Translations under genes and position numbers: made by a program
Shown here: piece after piece, positions 15,803 through 22,379 of the stretch
Numbering within the stretch: the first letter of the stretch is position 1
Layout of the letters: every line of letters begins with the position of its first letter
NCBI RefSeq assembly: GCF_002257695.2
Contig: NZ_CP155571.1
DNA from: Sporomusa acidovorans
GTDB taxonomy: Bacteria > Bacillota > Negativicutes > Sporomusales > Sporomusaceae
Strand: one strand, 5' to 3'
Length of the DNA: 64,000 nt
The notes under the pieces: generated by a model
Databases searched by the model: none
The model's input: the letters and a program-made list of their open reading frames with translations, nothing else
Told to the model about the DNA's origin: nothing

Positions 15803-15922
15803 CCGGGCATTGTCTCTCATCGCGGGAACACCCTTGCAAGTTAGCCTGCACCTCCTCAGCTAATTTGAACATTTGCACCTACTAAACATAAAATACAATA
15901 TAACAATAGGGGGAGGGCTATT

Positions 15923-16027
15923 ATGCTTCTCTGGCTACTTATCGCGATTATAATTCTTTATCTGGTATCAAAACTACTACCGTTCATCATTGTCGCTGTC
16001 GCGTTTTGGTTTTTTTTCATAAGGTAG
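15923..16027 (+). CDS. Hydrophobic single-helix microprotein
   Basis: 34 aa, almost wholly hydrophobic (MLLWLLIAIIILYLVSKLLP then a Phe-rich end FWFFFIR). The ATG follows GGGGGAGGGCTATT. Probably a single-span membrane peptide. Not recognised. Confidence 0.6.
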   Translation: MLLWLLIAIIILYLVSKLLPFIIVAVAFWFFFIR

Positions 16028-16063
16028 CGGTATAGCCGCCTACCCTTTTTTTGATGCTTACCC

Positions 16064-16090
16064 AATAAAAAACCGTCCTAGCGGACGGTA
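16064..16090 (-). terminator. Terminator of the DUF6485-like gene
   Basis: Minus-strand ACCGUCC-GCUA-GGACGGU with a U6 tail, nine bases after the stop at 16099. Confidence 0.9.
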
Positions 16091-16098
16091 ATGTGACC

Positions 16099-16242
16099 TT
16101 ATTTACTTTCCTGATCCCGCATACAAAAAACTTTTTCTTTGCGCCCCCGGTGAAAATTGATACATTCACAACACTTACCATGCCGCTCACAAGTAGTTTT
16201 GGGACAAATACAGTTTTCCTCATTGCAATTAGTATTAGCCAT
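16099..16242 (-). CDS. DUF6485-like Cys-rich cytosolic protein
   Basis: 47 aa with eight Cys: MANTNCNEENCICPKTTCER, HGKCCECINFHR and a last Cys in EKVFCM. The pattern C-P-K-x2-C-x2-HG-x-CC-x-C matches the small Cys-rich family common in anaerobic Firmicutes (DUF6485), presumed metal-binding and of unknown role. The ATG follows GGGGGGAAAGAATT; a terminator follows the stop. Confidence 0.8.
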   Translation of the reverse strand: MANTNCNEENCICPKTTCERHGKCCECINFHRGRKEKVFCMRDQESK

Positions 16243-16412
16243 AATTCTTTCCCCCCATTTTCTTATAAGAGGTTATTCGGCTTTATCACATTGAATTCCT
16301 GCAAAATTTAGCTGCGTATGGCTTATCATTTCATTGCTGGCTTTAATTCTCAAAAATTCATTGCCGTATTTAATCTTAACTTGGAAATACTAATCGGGGA
16401 GGTGTGGATTTT

Positions 16413-16535
16413 ATGAATAGAAAACATCCTGATCGAACCGACGAGTGGCAAAAGCAGCAGCAGATTTTAAAAGAATATAGGAATAAAAAATTATCATCAA
16501 AAAATTTGGCTGACCCGGATAAAAAAGCGGACTGA
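16413..16535 (+). CDS. Charged microprotein
   Basis: 40 aa, highly charged and probably helical (HPDRTDEWQKQQQILKEYRN then KKLSSKN). The ATG follows GGGGAGGTGTGGATTTT. Not recognised. Confidence 0.55.
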   Translation: MNRKHPDRTDEWQKQQQILKEYRNKKLSSKNLADPDKKAD

Positions 16536-16576
16536 TTTCAATCCGCACCAAAATAGGTAGTCAAGGGGGGGCTTGC

Positions 16577-16669
16577 ATGATACAACTATTAATTGCGGCC
16601 TTAGTTGTATTGGGCGTATGCCTTATATCTATAGCCTACTTCAAACTAGTATCCTATCCCTGGCAATAA
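16577..16669 (+). CDS. Single-span membrane microprotein
   Basis: 30 aa, MIQLLIAALVVLGVCLISIA then YFKLVSYPWQ. The ATG follows AAGGGGGGGCTTGC. It lies 41 bases after the preceding microgene and is followed by a terminator, so the pair may be one transcript. Not recognised. Confidence 0.55.
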   Translation: MIQLLIAALVVLGVCLISIAYFKLVSYPWQ

Positions 16670-16682
16670 CAATAAAACTCAC

Positions 16683-16711
16683 TGGGGGGCTTTAAGCCCC
16701 TCATTTTTTTA
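16683..16711 (+). terminator. Terminator after the 16.4-16.7 kb microgenes
   Basis: GGGGC-UUUAA-GCCCC stem followed by seven U. Confidence 0.85.
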
Positions 16712-16741
16712 ATTTGACAATTACGCAAATATCCCGGCACC

Positions 16742-16855
16742 TTACAGGAGAAAGATCTTCAACATCAATGCAGCCACTACTATTAGGTAAGATATTATTA
16801 TTATTGCCAGCAATACTATCAAATACCTTATTATCTGATTTGTTTGCATAACCAT
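16742..16855 (-). CDS. Hydrophobic microprotein
   Basis: 37 aa, MVMQTNQIIRYLIVLLAIII followed by more hydrophobic residues, with one Lys near the end. The ATG follows GAGGGAAAGGTGTT. Single-span membrane peptide; not recognised. Confidence 0.5.
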   Translation of the reverse strand: MVMQTNQIIRYLIVLLAIIIISYLIVVAALMLKIFLL

Positions 16856-16982
16856 AACACCTTTCCCTCTATATTAGCGTTCTCGCGATCTTATATCGAC
16901 CATTTATATGTACGGCACAACTTGAATATTCGCAAACCCGGACACTAAACTGCTGTTGCTGGCAGTTATTTTACGAAAGCAT

Positions 16983-17010
16983 AAAAAAAAACCGCACCCC
17001 AAAGTGCAGC
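16983..17010 (-). terminator. Second terminator downstream of the Spo0E-like gene
   Basis: Minus-strand CUGCAC/GUGCGG stem with nine U. No gene lies between it and the terminator at 17055-17080, so it is probably a backup end. Confidence 0.6.
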
Positions 17011-17054
17011 TACATTCATAGTATTCTCGGCAAACGTTGATGGATAAATATTAG

Positions 17055-17080
17055 CAAAAAGAAAAGAGCTCCAAGGCTCT
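17055..17080 (-). terminator. Terminator of the Spo0E-like gene
   Basis: Minus-strand AGAGC-CUUGGA-GCUCU stem with a U-rich tail; it overlaps the stop codon. Confidence 0.65.
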
Positions 17081-17249
17081 ATTGGTTAAGCTTTTCATTC
17101 AACATTCGCTGATATTCGATTAATAAAACGTCAAGCATCTGACTTGCACGTATAACTTCCGCATCAGTTAATGCCTTGCCTTCCGAAACCTGGTGTAACT
17201 TCTCACGCAACTGTTCAATCATATTCTGAATCTCAATTAGATCCGCCAT
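17079..17249 (-). CDS. Spo0E-like aspartyl-phosphate phosphatase
   Basis: 56 aa from the ATG at 17249, which follows AGGAGGAGTGAA; an upstream in-frame ATG at 17288 is less likely. Two helices (IEIQNMIEQLREKLHQVSEG and ALTDAEVIRASQMLDVLLIEY) carry the family signature SQxLD, here SQMLD. Spo0E-like proteins dephosphorylate Spo0A~P and restrain entry into sporulation. The length is normal for the family. Confidence 0.88.
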   Translation of the reverse strand: MADLIEIQNMIEQLREKLHQVSEGKALTDAEVIRASQMLDVLLIEYQRMLNEKLNQ

Positions 17250-17322
17250 TTCACTCCTCCTAGTTGGAACTAACCATATTGTTTCCAACTGGAGGTGAAA
17301 ATATAGGGCCCAAAAATGATTA

Positions 17323-17400
17323 TTAGTGTTTTTCCTTGTACCAAAGGATTAGCAGCATAACATAAATGGTAAGCAGAACACCAACCAAAGTATAATTCAC
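17323..17400 (-). CDS. Single-span microprotein
   Basis: 25 aa with a GTG start after TGAGGTGATGAT: MNYTLVGVLLTIYVMLLILW then YKEKH. A hydrophobic helix with a charged C-terminus. Very short, so coding status is tentative. Confidence 0.4.
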   Translation of the reverse strand: MNYTLVGVLLTIYVMLLILWYKEKH

Positions 17401-17481
17401 ATCATCACCTCAGGATTAGAATACCCGGTTAGTGATTAAATAAAAATGGCCGTCCTGTTAAAACAACGTCCTTTCTCTTGC

Positions 17482-17508
17482 AAAAAAATCCCCGGACTTA
17501 AGCCGGGG
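17482..17508 (-). terminator. Minus-strand terminator with no evident gene
   Basis: CCCCGG-CUUAAGU-CCGGGG followed by AUUUUUUU on the minus strand. No convincing minus-strand gene precedes it before 20 kb. Confidence 0.7.
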
Positions 17509-17652
17509 AATGTCGAAGAACGAAAAAAATGTCCGATAATTTAATTGTAAATCGATTGCTGGACAAAATAAACCGTTTGGTAAATATAGTAAATAAAACA
17601 AATTACAATTCTAAAATAAAGCTTTCCTCTCCGGGCCAGCGGCTGAGTCCCA

Positions 17653-17695
17653 AAAGAAAGGCACCCAGCAGTATGCGTTGCTGGGTGCCTTTCTT
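17653..17695 (+). terminator. Long hairpin terminator, first of three similar ones
   Basis: AAGAAAGGCACCCAGCA/UUGCUGGGUGCCUUUCUU. Hairpins with the same core (CACCCAGC or close) recur at 19069-19111 and 19871-19910. Confidence 0.8.
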
Positions 17696-17780
17696 CAACT
17701 TTTTGACTTTCATTAGAAAAGGTTAGAAAGTTTAACTATCTTAGTTAGTTGGCTTAAGGAAAAATGATGGAATCAGTGTC

Positions 17781-17808
17781 ACTTATTTTCCGATATAGAC
17801 ATATTATG
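17781..17808 (+). promoter_or_regulatory. Sporulation-type promoter of cassette A
   Basis: AC, 17 bases, CATATTATG. It is identical in spacing and -10 to the promoter of cassette B and lies 37 bases before the start codon. It resembles the sigma-K/sigma-E consensus CATAnnnTA. Confidence 0.6.
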
Positions 17809-17845
17809 CAATGTAGATATCTAATTCTGTAAAGGAGGTTTATCT

Positions 17846-18166
17846 ATGGACGGTTTTGGGCTATCGTCTATTAGTGGCACACGAAGCATTATTCGTGAAT
17901 TATGCCAGGAAATAGGGCTTAATGTAGTTCTGTTTACAGCTGACGGTACAACTTTTTTTGGTTTATTACAACGTATAGAAGATGGTCGGTTTGCCAGGTT
18001 GACCCCTGCTGGCGGACAGCGACATGTAATCGTTATACCGCCTAATGGCGTAGTCTACCTTGAAGACTTTACACTTATTGACTTATGCACGCTTGTAGCT
18101 AAATCAGTAAATGCAAATACCTTTCCATTTGAAGACTTAGAAATTGCCGGAGGAGGATCAATATGA
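17846..18166 (+). CDS. Small Sm-like protein, cassette A gene 1
   Basis: 106 aa, not recognised. After a helical start (SGTRSIIRELCQEIG) the core is beta-rich: NVVLFTADGTTFFGLLQRIE, then FARLTPAGGQRHVIVIPPNG and VVYLEDFTLIDLC. The order V-x-T-x-G-x-x-F-x-G-x-L ... L-T ... V-x-L resembles small five-stranded Sm-like barrels (as in Hfq or DUF2642-type spore proteins). This is pattern-based inference. It overlaps gene 2 by ATGA, implying translational coupling. About 92% identical to the copy at 19.2 kb. The ATG follows AAAGGAGGTTTATCT. Confidence 0.8.
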   Translation: MDGFGLSSISGTRSIIRELCQEIGLNVVLFTADGTTFFGLLQRIEDGRFARLTPAGGQRHVIVIPPNGVVYLEDFTLIDLCTLVAKSVNANTFPFEDLEIAGGGSI

Positions 18167-18441
18167 CTGACGAGGCTCGCCAAGGAAATGACTTTATAAA
18201 ACAACTATGTTTTTTCCAAGGACAACAAGGTGTAAATATTAGAACGTGGGGCGGTTTTCAATTTACTTGTGGACGCTTAATGGATATTGACGATTGTCTG
18301 GCAACGTTAACCGATGTTTCCGTCGTTATTCCAGGTTCGTCTGAATGCTTTAAGTTCAATTTTGTTACCGTTAATCTTTCCTGGTTGACTTCTTTTGGTA
18401 TTTCCGATCGTAAGAATTGCCCCGATTGTGATGATTGTTAA
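18163..18441 (+). CDS. Small Sm-like Cys-containing protein, cassette A gene 2
   Basis: 92 aa, not recognised. Its core (GVNIRTWGGFQFTCGRLMDI, DDCLATLTDVSVVIPGS, FVTVNLSWLTSFG) follows the same residue pattern as gene 1, so the two are probably distant paralogues forming related barrels. It ends in a Cys-rich tail (RKNCPDCDDC) that could bind zinc or form disulfides. The start overlaps the stop of gene 1. A terminator follows. 86 of 92 residues match the copy at 19.5 kb. Confidence 0.8.
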   Translation: MTDEARQGNDFIKQLCFFQGQQGVNIRTWGGFQFTCGRLMDIDDCLATLTDVSVVIPGSSECFKFNFVTVNLSWLTSFGISDRKNCPDCDDC

Positions 18442-18482
18442 AAAAAATAGACTTTCTCGAATAGAATAGTTCGTAAGCGTAA

Positions 18483-18529
18483 AAAAATGCCGTCACTGAT
18501 TGATATGATATCAATGTGACGGCATTCTT
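18483..18529 (+). terminator. Terminator of cassette A
   Basis: AAUGCCGUCAC/GUGACGGCAUU with an inner AUUGAUAU/AUAUCAAU stem. Confidence 0.8.
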
Positions 18530-18603
18530 AGGTAATCGCCTGCTTGCTCATGCCGTAGAATCGTTATGATTTTTGTTGTTATCACCTACCTTAACTTCAC
18601 TTA

Positions 18604-18631
18604 ACATTTCAACATAATCGTACATAAAATA
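18604..18631 (+). promoter_or_regulatory. Sporulation-type promoter of the zinc-ribbon/Phe-Arg gene
   Basis: AC, 17 bases, CATAAAATA: an exact CATAnnnTA -10, 35 bases before the start codon. Confidence 0.6.
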
Positions 18632-18665
18632 AATAGGAACCAGAAAAATTTTTGGAGGTATAAAA

Positions 18666-19043
18666 ATGAATTGCTGTAAACCACGGAAGGAGTGTATGCC
18701 AACACATGAGTGCATGCCTTCATGTGAGCCTATGCCAAAATCTGGGCAAAGGTGCCTTGGAACCTATTCGATGAAGTATAGGGTTTACGAAAACTGCGAT
18801 TGTGATTACGACATACGTAGAATATGTGCTTACTGTGGTGGTGAATATGACGATCAACAAGATGAATGCCCAATGTGCGGTGCTCCATCCGATATGGGTT
18901 CAATGGATAATCCTAACGACGATCCTCCCTTTAATCCTGATGGATTCGGAAGGCGGAGGTTTAGATTTTTCCCGCGGTTTAGATTCTTCCCATTCTTCCC
19001 GTTTTTCTTTCCGTTCTTCCTCTTCCGACGCCGCCGTTTTTAA
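18666..19043 (+). CDS. Zinc-ribbon protein with Cys-Met-Pro head and Phe/Arg tail
   Basis: 125 aa in three parts. Residues 1-30 repeat Cys-Met-Pro units (CMPTHECMPSCEPMP). Residues about 56-78 form a zinc-ribbon (CAYCGGEYDDQQDECPMCG, two CxxC). The last 35 residues consist almost only of Phe, Arg and Pro (FGRRRFRFFPRF, then FFPFF repeats, ending RRRRF). The tail is too charged at its ends to be a plain membrane helix and looks like a self-associating or structural segment. The ATG follows GGAGGTATAAAA. It lies between the two Sm-like cassettes and shares their promoter type, so a spore-surface role is likely but unproved. Confidence 0.8.
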   Translation: MNCCKPRKECMPTHECMPSCEPMPKSGQRCLGTYSMKYRVYENCDCDYDIRRICAYCGGEYDDQQDECPMCGAPSDMGSMDNPNDDPPFNPDGFGRRRFRFFPRFRFFPFFPFFFPFFLFRRRRF

Positions 19044-19068
19044 GATGTACTATAGCAAGTAAGTAAAA

Positions 19069-19111
19069 ATAAAAGCACCCAGCGTATGGCAATTGCTGGG
19101 TGCTTTTATTT
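19069..19111 (+). terminator. Terminator, second of three similar hairpins
   Basis: AAAAGCACCCAGC/GCUGGGUGCUUUU followed by AUUU. It ends the zinc-ribbon gene and is directly adjacent to the promoter of cassette B. Confidence 0.85.
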
Positions 19112-19132
19112 AGAAATGATGAAATTAGTGTC

Positions 19133-19160
19133 ACTTATTTGCAAATATAAACATATTATG
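19133..19160 (+). promoter_or_regulatory. Sporulation-type promoter of cassette B
   Basis: AC, 17 bases, CATATTATG, as in cassette A. The flanking sequence GTGTCACTTATTT and ATGCAAT is also shared, showing that the promoter was copied with the genes. Confidence 0.6.
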
Positions 19161-19201
19161 CAATATAGATATTTAAAACTATATATAAAGGAGGTTTATC
19201 T

Positions 19202-19522
19202 GTGGATGTATTTGGGCTATCGTCTGTTAGTGGCACACGCAGCATTATTCGCGAGTTATGCCAAGAAATAGGAGTTAACGTAGTTCTATTTACAACTGAC
19301 GGTACAACTTTTTTTGGTTTATTACAGCGTATAGAAGATGGTCGGTTTGCCAGATTAACTCCTGCTGGCGGACAGCGACATGTAGTCGTTATACCACCTA
19401 ACGGCGTAGTCTACCTTGAAGACTTTACACTCATTGACTTATGCACGCTTGTAGCTAAATCAGTAAATGCAAATAGTTTCCCATTTGAAGACTTAGATAT
19501 TGCCGGAGGAGGATGTATATGA
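19202..19522 (+). CDS. Small Sm-like protein, cassette B gene 1
   Basis: 106 aa. Tandem copy of the gene at 17846 with eight substitutions, mostly conservative (I/V, E/D, T/S), which indicates selection at the protein level. The start is GTG in the same place as the ATG of copy A, after AAAGGAGGTTTATCT. It ends GGGCI where copy A ends GGGSI. The stop overlaps the start of gene 2 by four bases. Confidence 0.8.
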   Translation: MDVFGLSSVSGTRSIIRELCQEIGVNVVLFTTDGTTFFGLLQRIEDGRFARLTPAGGQRHVVVIPPNGVVYLEDFTLIDLCTLVAKSVNANSFPFEDLDIAGGGCI

Positions 19523-19797
19523 CTGACGAGGCTCGCCAAGGAAATAACTTTATAGAACAACTATGTTTTTTCCAAGGACAACAAGGAGTAAATATTAGAA
19601 CGTGGGGTGGTTTTCAATTTACTTGTGGACGCTTAATGGATATTGATGACTGTCTAGCAACGTTAACCGATGTTTCCGTCGTTATTCCAGGATCACCAGA
19701 ATGCTTTGAGTTAAACTTTGTTACAGTTAATCTTTCATGGTTAACCTCGTTTGGTATCTCCGATCGTAAGAATTGTCCCGATTGTGATAAGTGTTAA
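19519..19797 (+). CDS. Small Sm-like Cys-containing protein, cassette B gene 2
   Basis: 92 aa. Copy of the gene at 18163 with six substitutions; all Cys are kept, including the RKNCPDC tail. The ATG at 19519 matches copy A; an ATG six bases upstream is in frame but closer to the ribosome site GGAGGAGG. A terminator of the CACCCAGCA family follows at 19871. Confidence 0.8.
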   Translation: MTDEARQGNNFIEQLCFFQGQQGVNIRTWGGFQFTCGRLMDIDDCLATLTDVSVVIPGSPECFELNFVTVNLSWLTSFGISDRKNCPDCDKC

Positions 19798-19870
19798 AAA
19801 GAAAGAAAGGCACCCCGCAGGCACAAATAAAAAATCCCATTCCCTGAGCTATGGAATAATATCGTTAAAA

Positions 19871-19910
19871 TAAAAGTATCCAGCAGTATGCATTGCTGGC
19901 TACTTTTACA
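19871..19910 (+). terminator. Terminator, third of three similar hairpins
   Basis: AAAAGUA-CCAGCA/UGCUGG-UACUUUU; a partly decayed version of the hairpins at 17653 and 19069. It ends cassette B. Confidence 0.7.
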
Positions 19911-19981
19911 TAGGAAGAGGAATAGTGTATTAAAAATAAAGCCGCTCACAGTAAACGACCAATTGTTTAGTGATGTAATAC

Positions 19982-20016
19982 AGAATGAGGCATTCTTGTC
20001 AGTAATGCCTCATTCT
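19982..20016 (-). terminator. Hairpin after Gly-Cys microprotein copy 1
   Basis: AGAAUGAGGCAUU/AAUGCCUCAUUCU. The same stem lies at the same place after copy 2 (21221-21260). Confidence 0.65.
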
Positions 20017-20061
20017 GTGTTTCCTACTATCTTGCTGTGGTTTGGCTTTAAGTAAAATTAC

Positions 20062-20181
20062 TTAACAGGTCGGGCTAAAATCATCTTCAAAACAACAGAA
20101 CAGTAAGATAATAATAATGATTATTATGATCCAACTGAAACCACCTCGACCCCCACAGCCACCGAATCCTCCAAAGCCCAT
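20062..20181 (-). CDS. Gly-Cys membrane microprotein, copy 1 (YjcZ-like)
   Basis: 39 aa: a Gly-rich head (MGFGGFGGCGGRGGFSW), a run of eight Ile and two Leu forming a membrane helix, and a Cys-rich acidic end (FCCFEDDFSPTC). The layout is that of the YjcZ/YhdA type of short sporulation proteins, though the Cys are unusual. The ATG follows GAGGAGGCCAGCTAGCTT. The protein is identical to that encoded at 21302-21421. A CATAnnnTA promoter precedes it and a hairpin follows. Confidence 0.8.
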   Translation of the reverse strand: MGFGGFGGCGGRGGFSWIIIIIIIILLFCCFEDDFSPTC

Positions 20182-20223
20182 AAGCTAGCTGGCCTCCTCA
20201 TTGTATAGAGTAGTGGTACACTA

Positions 20224-20251
20224 TAATCTATGAATCATTGAGCAATTTTGC
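20224..20251 (-). promoter_or_regulatory. Sporulation-type promoter of Gly-Cys copy 1
   Basis: Minus strand: GC (within GCAAA), 17 bases, CATAGATTA. Confidence 0.55.
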
Positions 20252-20263
20252 GACAGATGCTAC

Positions 20264-20509
20264 CTATTTGTTATCATCCTCTTTATCGAATTGCTTCAGT
20301 GCTGGTTGTAAATTAGGAAACATGCTCTCCCGCCTGGACTGTATCGCATGTTTTTGTTCAATGTTGGTCAACCAGATGACCACTGCTCTGGAAAAAAATG
20401 TAATACTCATCGTGGCAATAAAAGAGTAAAGGTATGTCCAGCCTCCAAGCCATAAAATCCCTGCCCAAACATAGAAAGGCTGAATAACGAAACAAAAAAA
20501 TAATGACAT
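20264..20509 (-). CDS. Possible two-helix membrane protein
   Basis: 81 aa, with hydrophobic stretches at about 1-20 and 27-48 and a charged C-terminal tail (KHAIQSRRESMFPNL then KQFDKEDDNK). Composition looks genuine, but the ribosome site before the ATG is weak. The start overlaps a 45-codon frame on the other strand (20508-20645), and only one of these is likely real. Not recognised. Confidence 0.45.
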   Translation of the reverse strand: MSLFFCFVIQPFYVWAGILWLGGWTYLYSFIATMSITFFSRAVVIWLTNIEQKHAIQSRRESMFPNLQPALKQFDKEDDNK

Positions 20510-20759
20510 GGTTGAACCGCTTTTAGTATGGCTAGATATATATAAACTTATTGCATGGAAGTATTACTACGGTTTTCCGATTTATATTGCAATTGGAATA
20601 ATTGCCAGACTCATAGTTGAAAAAGTTGGATCCATGCAGCGGTAAACTAAAAAAGCGCCCCTTCGACCGCTATGTATTAAGAAACTAGCCCACCATCAAA
20701 ATGAGGGTGGGCAAAAATAAGAATACCGCTTGGTGAATGTCGAGTACTGTACATTATTG

Positions 20760-21116
20760 TTAATCTCCAATTGGGTTTTCGATTAAAGTAGCAAAAACAA
20801 ATTCATGAGCATGATCTTCGTCTACAGTAGTCATACCAGCTACAAAATGCACGTGTTTGCCATTACCTACGCATATGGCAGGACATGATCTAACACAAAT
20901 TGCATGAAGATGATCTTCATAAAAGTCTGTCCTTGTAATTATGTCGTGTACATGACTATTTCCCATTGGAATGGCTTCACCGGAAATTCCAGCGAAACGG
21001 TGATTATGCGGATCCTCTTCTAATTCTGCTAGTTTTGTACTCCCTAAAAATTCGTGTACATGCGTCTGTTTTGGTTTCCCACAATGACCGCAACAAGTTC
21101 TATCATCATCGTCCAC
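20760..21116 (-). CDS. YmaF-family His-rich spore-associated protein
   Basis: 118 aa. The start is GTG seven bases after AGGAGG. Repeated HVHEF/HVHDI/HVHFV/HAHEF motifs spaced by about 25 residues form the YmaF pattern, with QTHVHEFLGSTKLAELEEDP and HNHRFAGISGEAI characteristic. An N-terminal CCGHC suggests metal binding with the His pairs. The family is found in spore formers; its function is not established. A promoter of the AC-N17-CATATTATG type precedes it. Confidence 0.88.
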   Translation of the reverse strand: MDDDDRTCCGHCGKPKQTHVHEFLGSTKLAELEEDPHNHRFAGISGEAIPMGNSHVHDIITRTDFYEDHLHAICVRSCPAICVGNGKHVHFVAGMTTVDEDHAHEFVFATLIENPIGD

Positions 21117-21145
21117 AGAAACACCTCCTTTATCCTTTTATGTTT

Positions 21146-21173
21146 CATAATATGTTACATAACATATTATGGT
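21146..21173 (-). promoter_or_regulatory. Sporulation-type promoter of the YmaF gene
   Basis: Minus strand: AC, 17 bases, CATATTATG, the same elements as both Sm-like cassettes. Confidence 0.6.
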
Positions 21174-21220
21174 TACATTTTTACTCTGCATATTAATAAA
21201 AAAAATGTTTGGTTATGCAG

Positions 21221-21260
21221 AAAGAATGAGGCATCCTTGACATGTGATGCCTCATTCTTT
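21221..21260 (-). terminator. Hairpin after Gly-Cys microprotein copy 2
   Basis: AAAGAAUGAGGCAUC/GAUGCCUCAUUCUUU, matching the hairpin after copy 1. Confidence 0.7.
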
Positions 21261-21301
21261 CGTTTATAATTCTTTGTGGTTTGACTTTAAGTTAAAATTA
21301 C

Positions 21302-21421
21302 TTAACAGGTCGGGCTAAAATCATCTTCAAAGCAACAGAACAATAAGATAATAATAATTATTATTATGATCCAACTAAAACCACCTCGACCTCCACAGCC
21401 ACCGAATCCACCAAAACCCAT
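21302..21421 (-). CDS. Gly-Cys membrane microprotein, copy 2 (YjcZ-like)
   Basis: 39 aa, identical in protein sequence to the product of 20062-20181, although several third codon positions differ (for example GGATTC/GGTTTT choices and TTA/CTG for Leu). Promoter, ribosome site and downstream hairpin are also duplicated, so the repeat unit is about 240 bases. Identity despite silent changes points to purifying selection. Confidence 0.8.
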   Translation of the reverse strand: MGFGGFGGCGGRGGFSWIIIIIIIILLFCCFEDDFSPTC

Positions 21422-21464
21422 AAGCTAACTGGCCTCCTCATTGCATAGAGTAAGTGGTACACTA

Positions 21465-21492
21465 TAATCTATGTACCGCCATTGTTTTTTGC
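21465..21492 (-). promoter_or_regulatory. Sporulation-type promoter of Gly-Cys copy 2
   Basis: Minus strand: GC (within GCAAA), 17 bases, CATAGATTA. Confidence 0.55.
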
Positions 21493-21923
21493 TACAGATA
21501 GGAAATTGTCCATATCTTTATAAAAAAATAGCCCAGCCAACTAGTGTGCGGCCCAGCTTCGCTGGACGCACGGCATAACAAAAGCGTCCCGAAGGACGCT
21601 AAAATTAACAACACCAGTCATACTTAAATTTGGAATATCTTTAAAATGTTATGGCTTTCATAAATTTCTTTTCCTGTATAAAAATCCCCAATTCTGCATA
21701 TAGTAACTTAGGCGGCAATCTCCCTGTTATATGCCAGGGTAATGTTCGGAATTAATTACCCTGGCGTAACCTCCTTATACTTTTCTAACTATTCCTCACC
21801 CTGGCGACATTTGTCGTCTTTTTTATTGTCCCCCGCACAGGTTGCTTTCATGTTATCTTATCTCCCCTTTCGTTAGGTATTAAAACTACATTCTTAGGCT
21901 ACGCTATTTTTAGGTGGTTAACA
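21493..21923. other. Gene-free stretch with three hairpins
   Basis: Hairpins are at about 21546-21571 (GUGCG...CCAGC/GCUGG...CGCAC), 21581-21602 (AGCGUCC/GGACGCU; U-rich on the minus strand) and 21735-21765 (GCCAGGGUAAU/AUUACCCUGGC). I see no supported gene. Confidence 0.5.
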
Positions 21924-22379
21924 GTGTTTTATGTTGTACGGTTCATAATTGTTTGGATCATTTGGTTTGTATATGCGGATAAAAGACGCTGGAAGGAAAT
22001 ACTTCCGGTGTGCGTGTTTGCGTCTTTTCTCGGTGTAATAGCAGACACACTTATTGAATATTACCCGCGTTGGGAGTATGTTGAAGAAAGCATGCATCCC
22101 CTTTTTTTGGAATTAGGTGATGAATTTGAGATTTTCCCGGTCGTAACCTATCTGTTTATTCAGTGGGTTCCAGCAAATCAAACTTTGAGAAATATGTTCC
22201 TCTACTTTTTTGGTTGGACAGGACTCGCAATTCTTATTGAGTATATTCACTTAGTTACAGACCATATGGAATATTTAAACGGCTGGAGTATATGGCATTC
22301 CTATATAGCTGATTGGATACTATTCTGGTTGTTTTATAAGTTTCATAAAGTATTGGGTCTTAGAAAATTATCCAGATAA
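21924..22379 (+). CDS. CBO0543-like membrane protein
   Basis: 151 aa with about four or five membrane helices and conserved-looking charged/aromatic loops (YADKRRWKEILP, DTLIEYYPRWEYVE, IEYIHLVTDHMEYLNGWSIWHSY). This is the pattern of the CBO0543 family of spore-forming Firmicutes, of unknown function. The start is GTG or TTG near AGGTGGTTAACA; 21924 is the best candidate. No terminator is evident. Confidence 0.78.
   Translation: MFYVVRFIIVWIIWFVYADKRRWKEILPVCVFASFLGVIADTLIEYYPRWEYVEESMHPLFLELGDEFEIFPVVTYLFIQWVPANQTLRNMFLYFFGWTGLAILIEYIHLVTDHMEYLNGWSIWHSYIADWILFWLFYKFHKVLGLRKLSR

Noticed and set aside
17529..17726. A 65-codon plus-strand frame
   Set aside because: Weak start site and its last third runs through a perfect terminator hairpin; if real, it would be much shorter.
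20508..20645. A 45-codon plus-strand frame with a hydrophobic segment
   Set aside because: No ribosome site, and its start overlaps that of the 81-aa minus-strand frame, which looks somewhat better.
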